A DNA stretch of 64,000 bases from Mimachlamys varia. Its lineage: Eukaryota; Mollusca; Bivalvia; Pectinida; Pectinidae. Shown here in pieces: positions 36,836-47,913 of the stretch (the stretch's first letter is position 1; the number at the start of each line of letters is the position of its first letter). Made by a program: the position numbers and the translations under genes. Under the pieces are notes generated by a model that saw only the letters and a list, made by a program, of their open reading frames with translations, searched no databases and was not told the origin of the DNA. The stretch is from contig OX392534.1 in the NCBI GenBank assembly GCA_947623455.1, positions 14,022,001 through 14,086,000 on the forward strand. The letters are read 5' to 3'.

Positions 36836-37343
36836 GGGCGGATTGGTCGAGTGGTTAACACTCCGGCCTTCCATGCAGGCGACCGGGGTTCGATCCTCGT
36901 AATCGTCATACGCATGGAACATTCAGAGAAAGTGTTTTTCTCCTGCCCACACAACTCCAACAACCCAGGTGGAGTATAAAATGGTCTGGGGTGGATGTTG
37001 CAGTATCTGTGATGTAGCATTCAAGTGTGGTGGCACTATAAAAGATGCCGTTGGAAACACGGTCCCACTACAAACAGAACACAATTCATCTCCAGCACAC
37101 ACGCATACATACACACACACATATGGAGATATTAGCCAGGTGGTATAGGACAAGTAGTTAGCGCCCGATAAGGCAGCTCCTGCGAACTCCTCAGAATTGT
37201 ATATAATAGAACTGTATGTGTTAATTGTATTGATTGTATAAGAATTGTATATCTATGTACTGTAAAGCGCTTTAGAGTGGCTTATGTTAGCTAGATAGGG
37301 CGCTATATCAAATATTGTATATTATTATTATTATTATTATTAT
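36836..37343 (+). mobile_element. tRNA-Gly-derived SINE
   Basis: The head at 36836-36907 is tRNA-like, with an A box around 36844-36855 (TGGTCGAGTGGT) and a B box at 36888-36897 (GGTTCGATCC). The anticodon-loop equivalent CTTCCAT gives TCC (Gly). Acceptor-stem pairing is lost. The tail has the AAAGCGCTTTAGAGTGGC ... GGGCGCTATATCAAA motif and ends in ATT repeats (37320-37343). L2-type LINE tails of this form are common in animals, which suggests mobilisation by such a LINE. A functional tRNA gene is unlikely because the acceptor stem does not pair. Confidence 0.8.
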
Positions 37344-37945
37344 AAGATCAATATTTTATTACATCTTGAATTGAAAATAAGTCCTATGATCGTTTATTGT
37401 TATGGCAAACGAAGTTGATTCCATAGCTTCCTTCTCGCAGATATTCTGAGACTTTTCAACGATTATTTTGTAGTTTGAGGTGAATTGATCTTCTGCATCA
37501 TACTCCACTACAAGCCTTGCAAATACAAAGTATGTGTTGTTGTTTGGTTATACCAGGTTAGCACATTTAACAAAAGACATAATAAAATGTCTGCTAAAGG
37601 GAATTTGTTTTCTAAAATTGCAGTCAAGCCAGCGGACATTCTACTAACAGCTGCAACACCCCCCGCGCTACATGCGTTTATAGTTTAATGACGTCATAAC
37701 TTATGTTATTTTTGACTAACGTCGTCCAATCGTGCCCGTCCTCATCGAAATCTGCTATCAAACGTCTTCTTTTGGTGGTTCGTCTATACATTGTAAGTGA
37801 TGACCTACTTGTTGCAACAGTGAAACAACTTTTAAAATGGTTAGTGGTAAACTATGCAACATATTATTTGCACGACTCGCATAATTATATATCATTTTAT
37901 ATCTTCATTTAACCGATACTACCTATAGTATACCAATTATATCTA
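37344..37945. other. Gene-free stretch
   Basis: No recognisable gene, RNA or repeat. Confidence 0.5.
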
Positions 37946-38060
37946 GTCTTAGGGGGACGAAACAGCTGTATGGTGCAGTTTAATTCATTTTTTCGGCATA
38001 CTGTACGAGTATATATTACAAAATTCAAAAGGTGCAGCACATGTGTGTGTTTGGGCATCT
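37946..38060 (+). pseudogene. 5'-truncated hammerhead ribozyme copy plus flanking block
   Basis: Stem II (GTCT 37946-37949 with GGAC 37955-37958), GAAA (37959-37962), the short stem III and the UA cleavage site (37970) match the copy at 2138. The CTGAAGA box and 5' stem I strand are absent: homology starts exactly at stem II. The downstream block (TTTTTTCGGCATACTGTACG, AAAAGGTGCAGCACATGTGT) is retained. It is likely inactive as a ribozyme. Confidence 0.7.
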
Positions 38061-38394
38061 TTGAACGAAAAAAAGAAAAACCAGTTGAAGTCAAAGATGG
38101 TTGTTTACACTACAGGATCCCTGGCTTGATTTTAATGAAAATGAAGATGTTTATCAAAGGAGCTTAGGAAGTGAACCTATTCAAATATGTCAAAATGTAC
38201 TGGTATTAACAAGTAACACAAATCTTAACACTTGTTCCTGATGAACCAGAACAAGAACATTACTTTTGCATTACACAGGCAAACTTTCTTTATGTCAATT
38301 CAGGTCAAATTGAGGACCAAACAGACGTCAGTAAAAAAATTCTCCGTAGGGTGTAGCTATTGCAGACGACAGAGACGCTTCACCTGTGTTATTT

Positions 38395-38591
38395 TAAGCA
38401 ATATAAGATTCGGAAGTATTTCTGATGAGGGTGTAGCTAAGCTGTTAAACGAAAAGGATGCCAAGAATACCAGAATAGCAACAGAAACAGTAATACTGTC
38501 CTCTACTGTTTTGAAGGAAAAAATTTACACAGAAACGGACCTCCGACAGTTGCCGGCAAACAATCAGGCTGAAAAGCTGAGGAAGTTTTAG
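38395..38591 (+). pseudogene. Possible Crypton/DUF3504-type recombinase fragment (N-terminal part)
   Basis: The end of an open frame reads RFGSISDEGVAKLLNEKDAK NTRIATETV ... LRQLPANNQAEKLRKF. The pattern S-x-E-x-x-x-x-L-L-x-x-K-D-x-x-N-T-x-x-A-T recalls the N-terminal region of Crypton-derived (KIAA1958/ZMYM-like) proteins that are abundant in molluscs. The recombinase domain itself is not present. The call rests on my memory of the family pattern. The upstream part of the same frame looks unrelated. Confidence 0.35.
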
Positions 38592-39928
38592 AACAAGTTC
38601 GAAATACGGCAGAAAAATACGAAAGGTATTAATGGAGACAAATGTCATATGATAACAGTTATCGACCTTGTTTTAGGTGAATAGAAGGATTTACCAATCT
38701 GAGAAAGCCATATTTTCCGAGGCCGGATAATATTATTATATATATAGTATACTATTACACAAGGAACTAAAAACGCCCAGTTTTGGGCCGATGTCTGATG
38801 AGACACTCGTGGTTATCAAGGGAGATAACCTGGATATCGGGAAGGACCGATCAGTGAGGGTAGCCAACTTTCCATGTAATCTGAAGTGGTTAATGTCAAA
38901 GTGGAATACATAGTAACTACAGCTGTGTGAAGTGATTAAAAGAAAGAAATTTATTTGTAAGGTCAAGCATAAAAACGAAACTAATTTTATCCTAGTACAC
39001 AGGCAAAATGACTTAAAATCTTGACCTGAAATTGACCTGAAAAAAATCTTCATGTGAATTTTAGGTAAAATTTTTATGCGAATTTCAGGTTAATTTGACC
39101 TGAAAAAATATTTCAGGAAAAATATATATTCAGGTAAAACGGCAACAGTAACTTGAAGTAGGCCTATCACAAATGGTATACAAATCAAATATTTCTAAAA
39201 TTAAATGATACATTGTATCTTAATCTCGTTAAACTGTCTGTCTGATATTATATAGTCTACCTAAGCTTACATGAAATGTAACGACCTTATGCCTGAAAGG
39301 AAAAATTAATATGGTGATATATTTGGCCCAGTATTCAGGGCTAACCGTTAGATGATAACATTTTGAACATTATTTCACAATACTGATTTCTATTTTTTTA
39401 GTTTTTGACGAAAATCTTCAAACGAAATCATCCTCAAAATAAAAAAGCAAACAAATAAACGCGCAACGTGAAACGTCGTTCTTTCAAAATCATGAATTCC
39501 TGACGGAATAAAATATTTAAAATTTGGACGCAGGCGTGCGTATTAACTCGAAAAGACTCCGGACAAGCTTAATTAATCATGATATAGGCCTACATATGCG
39601 ACCACATGTCCTACATAGATCTATAAAAGTTTCTGCGGTTGGTGTCACGTTAATCAAAAAGGGTATCAAACGTAAATTGTTTATATGTCAGTGGAATTAT
39701 GTTTTCCCTGTAGGCATTCATTACGACTATAAATAGCAATTAAAAGCAGTTGTTCACTCAATTGATGCTGGACATCTAGCAGCCGGTACGATCTTATTTG
39801 TAAGGAATATATGAATGTCAATCCATCAATACTGTTGATTTCGAAAAGAATTATCTTTTGGGGACGTGTGGAAAAATCTAGACTTCTTGTATATCACACA
39901 ATGACGCGCTAACTGTTCGTACACCATC
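38592..39928. other. Gene-free stretch with TTCAGGT/ACCTGAA cluster
   Basis: No gene. At 39010-39135 the words ACCTGAA, TTCAGGT and TTTCAGG recur in both orientations (TTGACCTGAAATTGACCTGA and following), which suggests a decayed simple or foldback repeat. Confidence 0.45.
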
Positions 39929-39969
39929 CTATTGGTCAATATAATCACGTGATTATGACTATTTAAGTA
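39929..39969 (+). promoter_or_regulatory. Compact core promoter: inverted CCAAT, palindromic E-box, TATA-like box
   Basis: Reading toward the gene: ATTGGT (inverted CCAAT, about 39930-39935), a perfect 16-bp palindrome ATAATCACGTGATTAT (39941-39956) centred on a CACGTG E-box, then CTATTTAAG (about 39959-39967). The ATG of the small membrane-protein gene is at 40018, which leaves room for a start site near 39990. CACGTG is bound by bHLH-zipper and bHLH-PAS factors; which one acts here is unknown. Confidence 0.6.
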
Positions 39970-40017
39970 GAGCGAGCATCGAGAGTTGAGTAGAGAGATT
40001 TGCAATAACTGGACAAG

Positions 40018-41653
40018 ATGACAGAAACGAACGAGAATCTGGAATACCGCTGGATTACCATAGCTTGTCTGTGTGGCGGGGTGATGATAGGGGCTGTACT
40101 ACTTATATGCTGTTGCATTAGAAGGGATCTTATAAAAGCACACGACAACGAAAACTACATGATCGGCTACACACCCCAAAAAACAGGTAAACACTTATTA
40201 TGTCTGAAGAAAAGAAGAAATAACGGAAAATGTGTGGTAATTTCTCTAACTGTAATAAACCGTCACTGTGGTGGTTGTCATGTAGGCACAAAAACAGGTA
40301 AACACCTATTATGGTTGTAGAGAGGAATAACGGAAAATGTGTGGTAATTTCTCTGACTGCAATAAACCGTTACCGTGGTGGTTGTCATGTAGACACAAAA
40401 ACAGGTGAACACATATCATGTTTGTAGAAATAGAGGAATAACGGAAAATGTGGGTTACTTTCTCGAACTGTAGTAAACTGTTACAATGTTGTGGTTATGT
40501 AGGCACAATATTTGTTAAACGATATCATTTAATCCTTTGAATTCAGAGTCAAATACACTTTGGATCGAATCATGTTGCATAGAACAGTATCAGAATTTTT
40601 TTGCCATACCGTAGTAATGTAAACCTCTCCGAATATTTACACAAAAGCATAGACTACGTCATGATATCATTCGTTGGTTTATTATGTAAGAATTTACTAC
40701 AAATAACAATCTGCTGAAATATGTTCATGTGTATCATTGTCGTTGGGATTAATATATTTTTATCTACAGTTTATTTTATGGATATTTTCATGAGTGTTTT
40801 GATGTATTTCCTATTGTAATTGCGTTCCGGGGTAGGGTTCTGCAACAAAAATGTAATAAACGGGTTATCAAACAGTATTATCAGTAGTACGAAATATGGT
40901 GTGGCTTATATTTTTTATATTTTTCACTCGTGCTGAGCAGTCGTCAAAAATGTAAAAAAAATATTAGCCACACACGTGAAATATATTTCGCATTACTGAA
41001 TACACTGTTAGATATCCTCTATATAATGAAATTATGTAAGATTTCGATTATAGATATCACATATTTTGGCCTTATTTGACACTGTCGCAATCATTAGCAC
41101 ATCTCTAAGAATGCAATCACATAAGTGGCAACAACTAAGGATGTAGCGTTAAAAATGTATATTTATATTCTGATTTTTTTTTCTATATGAATATACATGT
41201 ACCACCTGAAAACAACAAACACTAGACTATGAATACATCCATTCATGTGGATTACTCATGACGTAATATATTAATATTGTTCAATGCGAGTCTTGTCTAT
41301 CCGCTTCGGATAACATAGATAACGCACCTGCGTCAAAAGCTCAAATTACTACGATTAATTACTGGCGCCAATTTTACTCAAATTAGGGCTGTTCCGCCAA
41401 TGTCGTTTAAATGTTGTTTAATTATTTAAGAAGATGACGTAATACACACATGCTGCACCTTCTAAATTCAGTATTAAATAAAGTATGCCGAAAAAATGAA
41501 TTAAACTGAATCATACAGCTTTTTAATATAATAATATAAATAATGTCGAAATCACTTTGTTTTGTTTCAGAGGTAACATCTGTTGGGTGCGCTGAGACGG
41601 ACGACTTCGCAGATGACATGGCGTATTCTCGGAAACAGTCACATCTGAGGTGA
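40018..41653 (+). CDS. Small single-pass membrane protein, 83 residues, two exons
   Basis: Exons 40018-40186 and 41571-41653 join through a GT-AG intron (AACAG/GTAAAC ... TTTTGTTTCAG/AGG). Residues 1-11 are polar (MTETNENLEYR). Residues 12-34 form one hydrophobic helix with five cysteines, including CCC at its inner end, followed by IRRDLIK. The tail is acidic and polar (ETDDFADDM, SRKQSHLR). There is no cleavable signal, so it may be a reverse signal-anchor protein with the tail in the cytoplasm. The three cysteines by basic residues are plausible palmitoylation sites. The ATG has A at -3 and lies 50 bp behind a TATA-like box. I do not recognise the family. Exon 1 could instead read through into the intron, giving a 100-residue form. 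Confidence 0.6.
40177..40510 (+). repeat. Three-copy tandem repeat of about 110 bp that includes the exon 1 donor
   Basis: Units begin CACAAAAACAGGTAAACACC-like at 40184, 40295 and 40402 and share AATAACGGAAAATGTGTGGT AATTTCTCT ... GTGGTGGTTGTCATGTAG. The first unit starts inside coding exon 1, so its splice donor (CAG/GTAAAC) is repeated as CAG/GTAAAC and CAG/GTGAAC. Confidence 0.8.
40884..40996. repeat. Inverted repeat of about 113 bp
   Basis: The left arm (GTAGTACGAAATATGGTGTG GCTTATATTTTTT) faces the right arm (AAAAAAATATTAGCCACACA CGTGAAATATATTTCGCATTAC). The pairing has small interruptions. Probably a small foldback element inside the intron of the membrane-protein gene. Confidence 0.6.
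41428..41520 (-). pseudogene. Hammerhead-family remnant, minus strand
   Basis: Read on the minus strand it starts AGCTGTATGATTCAGTTTAA TTCATTTTTTCGGCATACT and continues to AGAAGGTGCAGCATGTGTGT ATTACGTCATCTT. Only the 3' half of the ribozyme remains; stem II and GAAA are missing. It sits in the intron of the 83-residue protein gene, about 50 bp before exon 2. Confidence 0.6.
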
Positions 41654-42137
41654 AGACAAGAATGGACACAAGCATACAATATCGGGAATAAGACATTATT
41701 TTGATGTTTTACTTCTACAACAGGATGTGGCGGTGCGTGTAGCAGTAAAACAAAACGCCACATGAAGAGTGAAGTAACATGGAGCGAACATTCTATTCGT
41801 TATCACTTTATGATATTCAATAATATGACATAACACACATTTTTCTTACATCCTTACTGGTTGGATTTCGATCACGTGGAGGTCGGTGTTTTGTGGTACG
41901 GACTCGGTGTTACTCTTTTGAAACAACAGGTCAATCCGACATTTCATTTTCTCGATTTATGATGTAAACATTATGTAACATATAATTTAATCTTGTTTGA
42001 AACAAGCATTTCCATTGGCTTAAAAATCAGCCCATAACGTAAAAATGACTTTTGATTGGTTGACGAAGCAGCGTAAGAATTTTTAAGAGAAAAGAGTCCA
42101 TGAATAAAGTGAATTTTCGCAGGACATCGATTAAATC

Positions 42138-42314
42138 ATAAGGGTTAACTCGAATCTATTTTTATGTTATAAGGTTATAGCACAAAAACTGGAGTGCACC
42201 CTCATCATAAACCGCTTCGTAGTTTATTTAGAATACATACGTACACTCCAGGTTTTTTGTGTTATAACCCCATAACATGCATAACATAAAAAATAGATTC
42301 AAGTTAATCCTTAA
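42138..42314. mobile_element. Foldback element of about 177 bp
   Basis: Outer arms TAAGGGTTAACTCGAATCTA TTTTTATGTTAT and ATAACATAAAAAATAGATTC AAGTTAATCCTTA pair. Inner arms GTTATAGCACAAAAACTGGA GTG and CACTCCAGGTTTTTTGTGTT ATAAC also pair, leaving a small interior. It is non-coding. Confidence 0.75.
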
Positions 42315-43740
42315 ATAATTTAACAAATAGGGACTTTGATTTCAGTAAAATTGTGGATACATGGACCTGTCAAAATGTAAATGATGTCGATTTCGTCCTG
42401 GTAAATATCAGTTTCTTAGCGCCATTTAGACATAACAATTTCAACGAAAGTCCATAATGGAATATGTAGGCAAGTCAAATATTTCTATCAAAATTGTAAC
42501 TTGTGTGTATATGTATATACAGAAGCTGCTAGCAAGATGTATATAAAAATTATATATTGATATATTATCAAACATTGTGCACTTGTACACGTATATATAT
42601 GTAATTACGTATTTTAGTGACATTGGTTTGTGCATTAGTACATATATGAACCATTTGGCCGTATGTTGTGATGGAGACACTGTATCCTAGCCCTATTAAC
42701 ACCCTGGAATTATCACCAATCTGATAGCGCGTCTCCTGTTACCGAATATAGCACGTACCTGAATATTTCCGTGATGATGTTATCGGTTATTACCACTGTT
42801 AATTAGTTATACAGAAATCGATATTGACGCTTGTTATGATTTTTAAATTCATATTTATATAATTGGTAGTAACATTTCCTCGATAAGTCAACATTTTGCT
42901 ATATTAATTAAGTGTTAAACGCCCTGATTAGAAGCTGAACGACTGAAAATGACCGCGAAAAAAAGAAATAACCGGTGTTTTGTATCAAGAAAAGATGACT
43001 ATCCTAATCTTCCTAACCTTCAGCTTGATAATATCCTCAGAAATTAGGCAAATTAGCAAATACCTACAGTGTTTATCTAAATGCTAGTAGTGAGGCAGAA
43101 AGACATCCCCTCTAGATGGTATGAAAAATGCAAAGGCAAAAATTGATATATTTTTACCACCGATATAACTTGCTTGTATCAAGAAAAAAATCAGAGAAAA
43201 TCTTATTTTTTTAACAAATAAATAAGAAACTTGATAATCAGGATAAAAGAGAAGGATCCACAATATGCAACTCTTGCCTAGAGATACAAAGGGGTCCACA
43301 AATTACAAACTTATGTCTAGAAATGTAAGGAGAATACATTATGTTATATTATACATTATACGATTAAAACTAAGATTGAGATTCATCAGCTCAATCCACA
43401 AATTAATATTTCAAACATCATGAATATTCGGTAAACTCAGCAATGCCAATCTTTTAAACCTGATATTTCCGTTCTCTTGGGGGACAACCCTCTACTATAG
43501 TGATGTAAGATCAGGTCAAATATATCACACTAGCCTATTTACATGTTTAAATTTTTTAAATATGATGCCAAGAAAGTCACGTTTTATAAGGAATAAGTAT
43601 TTGAAAATCCCCACTGTTTATATTTCCTGTGTGGTATGTGTCGATTAATCTTTTGCACTGAATTATTGAAATGAACATTTCGTGGAAAACTGTTACACTA
43701 AGCACAGTAGATATATAAGTGGGTTTTTTTTGTGTTTGCT
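42315..43740. other. Gene-free AT-rich stretch
   Basis: Nothing that I can support as a gene or defined repeat. Minus-strand frames at 42441-42680 and 43084-43299 are AT-rich and featureless. Confidence 0.5.
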
Positions 43741-43744
43741 TGGC

Positions 43745-43880
43745 TGTGACCATGGCAGGTGTCGTCGATGAAGCAGAGACGCTTACTCTTCCGAAACACC
43801 TGGTCTTATTCTGTTGTACGTTTGCATGGTCTCCTTCTCTGATTTTGTTGACGCTTCGGTATTCTTTATTTTGTTTTTTA
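43745..43880 (+). repeat. Penelope-associated dispersed repeat, copy
   Basis: GCAGGTGTCGTCGATGAAGC AGAGACGCTTACTCTTCCG, then GATTTTGTTGACGCTTCGGT ATTCTTTATTTT. The same signature appears at 19325-19690 and elsewhere in the window. Confidence 0.65.
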
Positions 43881-45540
43881 AATAGAAAGCGTACCATGCT
43901 AACATAATCGCACATCCAACTGAGTAAATTTCCTAACTTCCTTAACGTTTTTCTCCTCTCCCTCCTGAGCAGGTTTTTCTTCTTTATGTATAGTCAACAT
44001 GTTGTCATTGTAATGGTTCTTACACAAACGTACGCGCACGAAGAGAAGGAGTGTGCATAAGTGAGTACGTACTTGTTTCCTTATCATCTTCCTTTAAAAT
44101 GTACATGTATTTTATAAATGTATTATTGCTTTTGTCAAAATAAAATACAGATTGAACAATTGATTATAGTATGCCTTTGTTGTAATTGAATGGGTCTCTG
44201 TCTGATGACACGTCATAAATGCGATATCAAGACATACTAAATGATCCCATATTTCTTCATATTGCACCAAATGGAAATTAAGAAAACAATTGTTTAAGAC
44301 CTGGCTTCTACGAGTACCCATTTTTAGTTTCACGGCATTTGATTTTCGTCTTGAATGTTATTATGTATGAATATCTTGGATTACACCGTAGAAACCCATG
44401 CTAAAAATATTCTTAAATAACACTTTTTATTACGTTTTTACCGGTGACATATCGAAAATTATTCATTTTAAAAAAGCGATTTTTTTCACGGGTGAGAATT
44501 TTAAAATTTTTCACTAGCGAAAAAAATATCACTTTTGCTGATTTGACCAAACAGAACGCTGCTTACAAACGACATTGCAGTGCTTGGAGCACGAGCAGAT
44601 TTGACACCTGGAATTGTCGGTCATACCGGTCGAAAGACACATAAACCTGAACGGGATATTCATTTAAAAATTTCATAGAAAGACTATCACGCAAATTTGC
44701 TAATTCTGATTCGTCACAGTCCAACAAATAATGGGCGATTGCGTCTTCAATACTCGCTTGCAGTTTGCGTAAGATAGTATAAAACAGGGTTGAGTAATCC
44801 TCATTTGGGAAACAGTTTGCAAATTGCAATTAAAGAAGGATGTCACTTTACAAAAAAAATGCCAGATCACTGAATAATAAATATCAAGAAAATTGTACTT
44901 AATAATATAGTATATCAATAGCATCAACAATAAACCCTTTTTACATTAAAGGCAAATGTACTGTTCCCTTTGTCAGAATAAACTACAGATTGAACAATGA
45001 CTAAATTATGCCTTATTTTTAATTGTATAGGTAATATAAAGAAATGATACGTTTATACATACATTCTTGAGTAACTGTAAATAACTTAATAACACTTCGC
45101 CTGTTCTTTTGCTTAGCCTCAACAATGAAACAACGAAACAACATTCAACCACGATATGCAAGCTTAATTTTAGTGTTATCATAGTCACAAACATGGGAAT
45201 ATCTTATTTAACATATCTAACAAAGCCATGGAAATAACCTTCAATCGATACAGGACAATCAAAAGATATATTGACGGACATGACTTTTAACACAGTACTC
45301 CCTCCACAATCTAGGTAGCATAACTAGCTAAATACAGAGAGCTAGTGGAGAGGCGTCACCTTTTGTCGTCTTTGGTTCATCAAAATATGTTGATTTGTCA
45401 TGAATATAATATATAGTATAACACTGTAACATAAAAACGCTCAATTCGATTCAATAAATTAAATCTTGCATTACTGTTAAGTCTACCAAATCAGCACACA
45501 AAGATCGGAAGAAGTGTCAGTACTTACAAGGAAAAGACAA
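43881..45540. other. Gene-free stretch
   Basis: No recognised gene. A patch at 44440-44560 (TTTTCACGGGTGAGAATTTT AAAATTTTTCACTAGCGAAA) has internal inverted symmetry and may be part of another foldback family. The minus-strand frame at 44563-44829 has no domain I recognise. Confidence 0.45.
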
Positions 45541-45544
45541 AATA

Positions 45545-45750
45545 TTTAGAAAAAAATATCAGAGAATACCAAAGCGTCAACAAAACCATTATCCGAACTC
45601 AAAATCGATTAAACAGGGAGCAAAATAGGAACAAAGGAAATATTTACATGGAGACTCTCGTAAAAGCACAAGAGAATAAGATCAGGTGTTCCGAAAGAGT
45701 ATGCGTCTTCTGCTTCATCGACGACACCCGCCATGATCTGCAGGACAATA
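45545..45750 (-). repeat. Penelope-associated dispersed repeat, minus strand copy
   Basis: The reverse complement carries GGCGGGTGTCGTCGATGAAG CAGAAGACGC, then CTTTCGGAACACCTGATCTT ATTCTCTTGTG, and TTTAATCGATTTTGAGTTCG GATAATGGTTTTGTTGACGC. Same family as 19325-19690. Confidence 0.7.
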
Positions 45751-46224
45751 ACCTGGGAGGAAGGGTGTTTTTTATTCTTCCTACCAATTTGCAAAACAGT
45801 AGGAGAGTTTTTAGGAAAAAAAATCCTGAAGGTTAACTGAAATTTATCACACTGTATAATTATGCTTACCCAGAGTTATTTAGACATTCGTGACTGCATC
45901 ATTAGCACTTTGGTCACCAGGCTGATAATGAACACTTGTTTGCTGATTGGTGTGAAACACATTGCCTTATACTGATACATGTATTTCTCAGGTTGGTCTG
46001 TTGTCATTTCAAAATAAACTAGCCATGACTACGTATAAGTGTCAAAAGACGATATTTCATTATTTCAACTGCATTTTGGACTTGATGCATTTCCATAACA
46101 ATCTATAAATACTGCGCAGTACTTCGGTAACTTTTTTGTCGTCGCGATGCTGGGAAGTAAGTATGGGATTTAGTTTAGGGAGGTGGAAATGTTCATAACA
46201 TAGATTTTCTTCATTTTAAAGGGG

Positions 46225-46330
46225 CAGCAAGTGTTTTCGGTGTCTGCTACCGCTAGGCTTCCACCTCTTGGTAGTGGGTTCGAAGGATACGTGGCCCAAT
46301 AACCATAGCTATTCATTGGACGTACAATAC
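46225..46330 (+). mobile_element. Fragment of a second tRNA-derived SINE
   Basis: TCGGTGTCTGCTACCGCTAG GCTTCCACCTCTTGGTAGTG GGTTCGAAGG has the layout of a tRNA-like head: an anticodon-arm-like GCTAGGCTTCC and a B box GGTTCGAAGG at 46277-46286. It differs from the SINE at 36836. The 3' end is not clear. Confidence 0.5.
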
Positions 46331-46529
46331 AAACTGTTAATAAAGTTTGTTATAAATTCAGCTTTTCGTTAGATCGCCGCTATGTTAATGTCTTAACAAA
46401 ACAGTTGTTTAAGCTGTTGTAATCTATATCAACATAATTTAATGTTTATATTGTCCATTTGTGGAGTTTTTAACAAAAAAAAATGAAAATAGTTTGTTTA
46501 AATAATTGAATAATGAAAATGCTCATTAG

Positions 46530-46830
46530 AGAATACCGAAGCGTAAACCATAATCGTAATCCGAGCTCAAAATCGATTAAACCAGGGGCAAAATATGAAC
46601 AAGGAAATATTTACATGGAGACCCTTGTAAAAGTACAAAAGAATAAGACCAGGTAATCCGGAAGAGTAAGTGTCTTCAGCTTCATCGACGACACCGCCAT
46701 GTAATTTTTTGTCACATTTAATTAAATATCATGTTTTCAAAATGAGAACCGAGTATCATTGTCAATCACAACAAGTAAACACACTAATGAGTATACTCAA
46801 AAACGTCCATCTTCATATCACTTAAAGATA
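46530..46830 (-). repeat. Penelope-associated dispersed repeat, minus strand copy with longer flank
   Basis: It contains the GTCGTCGATGAAG / AGACACTTACTCTTCCGG signature and extends through ATGAGTATACTCAAAAACGT CCATCTTCATATCACTTAAA GATA, matching 19340-19400 inverted. Directly after it (46835) begins sequence homologous to the Penelope-like reverse-transcriptase 3' part. This links the two in one element. Confidence 0.7.
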
Positions 46831-46834
46831 CAGA

Positions 46835-47913
46835 ATATTTCTCAAAGAGACAAAGATGGCGACCCTAAAACTTGCCAATAGTTCTGATCAACCTGCATCT
46901 CTCGAATCCTTGTGTTGTTAGTTTGTTTTTTAGCAGTCGACGTCGATCACGAAAAACACGATATTTAGAGCAAGCCCTAGAATTTCGAATCAACTGCGAC
47001 ATAGATAAGGTATTGCGTTACACAGGTTGACGAAGAATCTGGACAAGACTCGAAAATGTTACATTCTCTGGAGTTATATGAACTTTAAGGTTAATGATGT
47101 TGATCATGCTTATAAGCACACCTATTTGGGTTTTTTATTTGGCTAATTCTTTTTGGGCATAATTTTACCTTGAATCGGCTTAGATTTGCATTATAGATGT
47201 AGTCTATTTTCCAATTATTAAAAGCCTCTTGCCACTTTTGTCAACTATTTGTTTGAATAACGGTTTTATTGCTTCTTTGCTTATTTAACTGAATTTACTC
47301 CAATCTACGGTATTTTTGGTTGCATTTGTGACATACAGTTTTTGTCATTTTCGAAGACAATCATGGGTTTTCCTTTATAATTTCCTATTTCCAAAAAAAA
47401 GAGATAGCATAAGAGCATTTAGTATTTTATTTCCAACTTATGGTTATTGGTGACATCCGTCATTTCTTAGATACATACTCCGATACATGCGTTGATGTCT
47501 ATGGAATATGTGAATGCGTCACTTATTAAGAGTGTTGATAGCTGCAAGATCAATCGCGCCACACAGGGGCTACTTGCAAGCAAATGTTTTAACAAATCTG
47601 CGACATCATGAAACAGGTGCTTTGTTGGGGATGTGCGATAACAAAGGAATATAATATTTCAATTAATAGAGTTGTTAATTTGTTGTTTTGGCATATACAT
47701 CAGATCTACAGGACGTTTAGAAATATCTTTATAAATAATAATATATTTACAGATAGAAATATCGTTACCCGTTTACTAAAGAAAAAACAAAATACAATAT
47801 CACATTTAAATTAAATCTAATCATCCAAATTAACGCGATATTGTATCTCATCATGTTATGTAAAGGGCTGCTCCTGTGAACTAATTCCGATCGAGAAAAC
47901 CACGAAATATTAA
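46835..47913 (-). repeat. Local tandem duplication, shorter copy (RT core deleted)
   Basis: Matches the neighbouring copy at 47914-50184. The first part (46835-46995) equals the reverse-transcriptase tail region of 47914-48075 (shared CATAGTTCTGATCAACCTGC-like, AATCCTTGTGTTGTTAGTTT GTTT, AGAGCAAGCCCTAGA). It then jumps at GACAT/AGATAAGGT to sequence equivalent to 49030 onward, lacking about 1 kb of RT and flank. The remainder (47030-47913) matches 49170-50184. Confidence 0.7.

Noticed and set aside
36836..36907. Functional tRNA-Gly(TCC) gene
   Set aside because: A and B boxes and the anticodon loop fit, but the acceptor stem does not pair and a SINE body with an ATT tail follows.
37320..37343. 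ATT microsatellite as an independent locus
   Set aside because: It is the 3' tail of the SINE.
38428..38465. A second hammerhead (CTGATGAGG ... ACGAAAAGG)
   Set aside because: The CUGAUGA and GAAA boxes are present, but the sequence between them does not form stem II and there is no stem I or cleavage-site partner.
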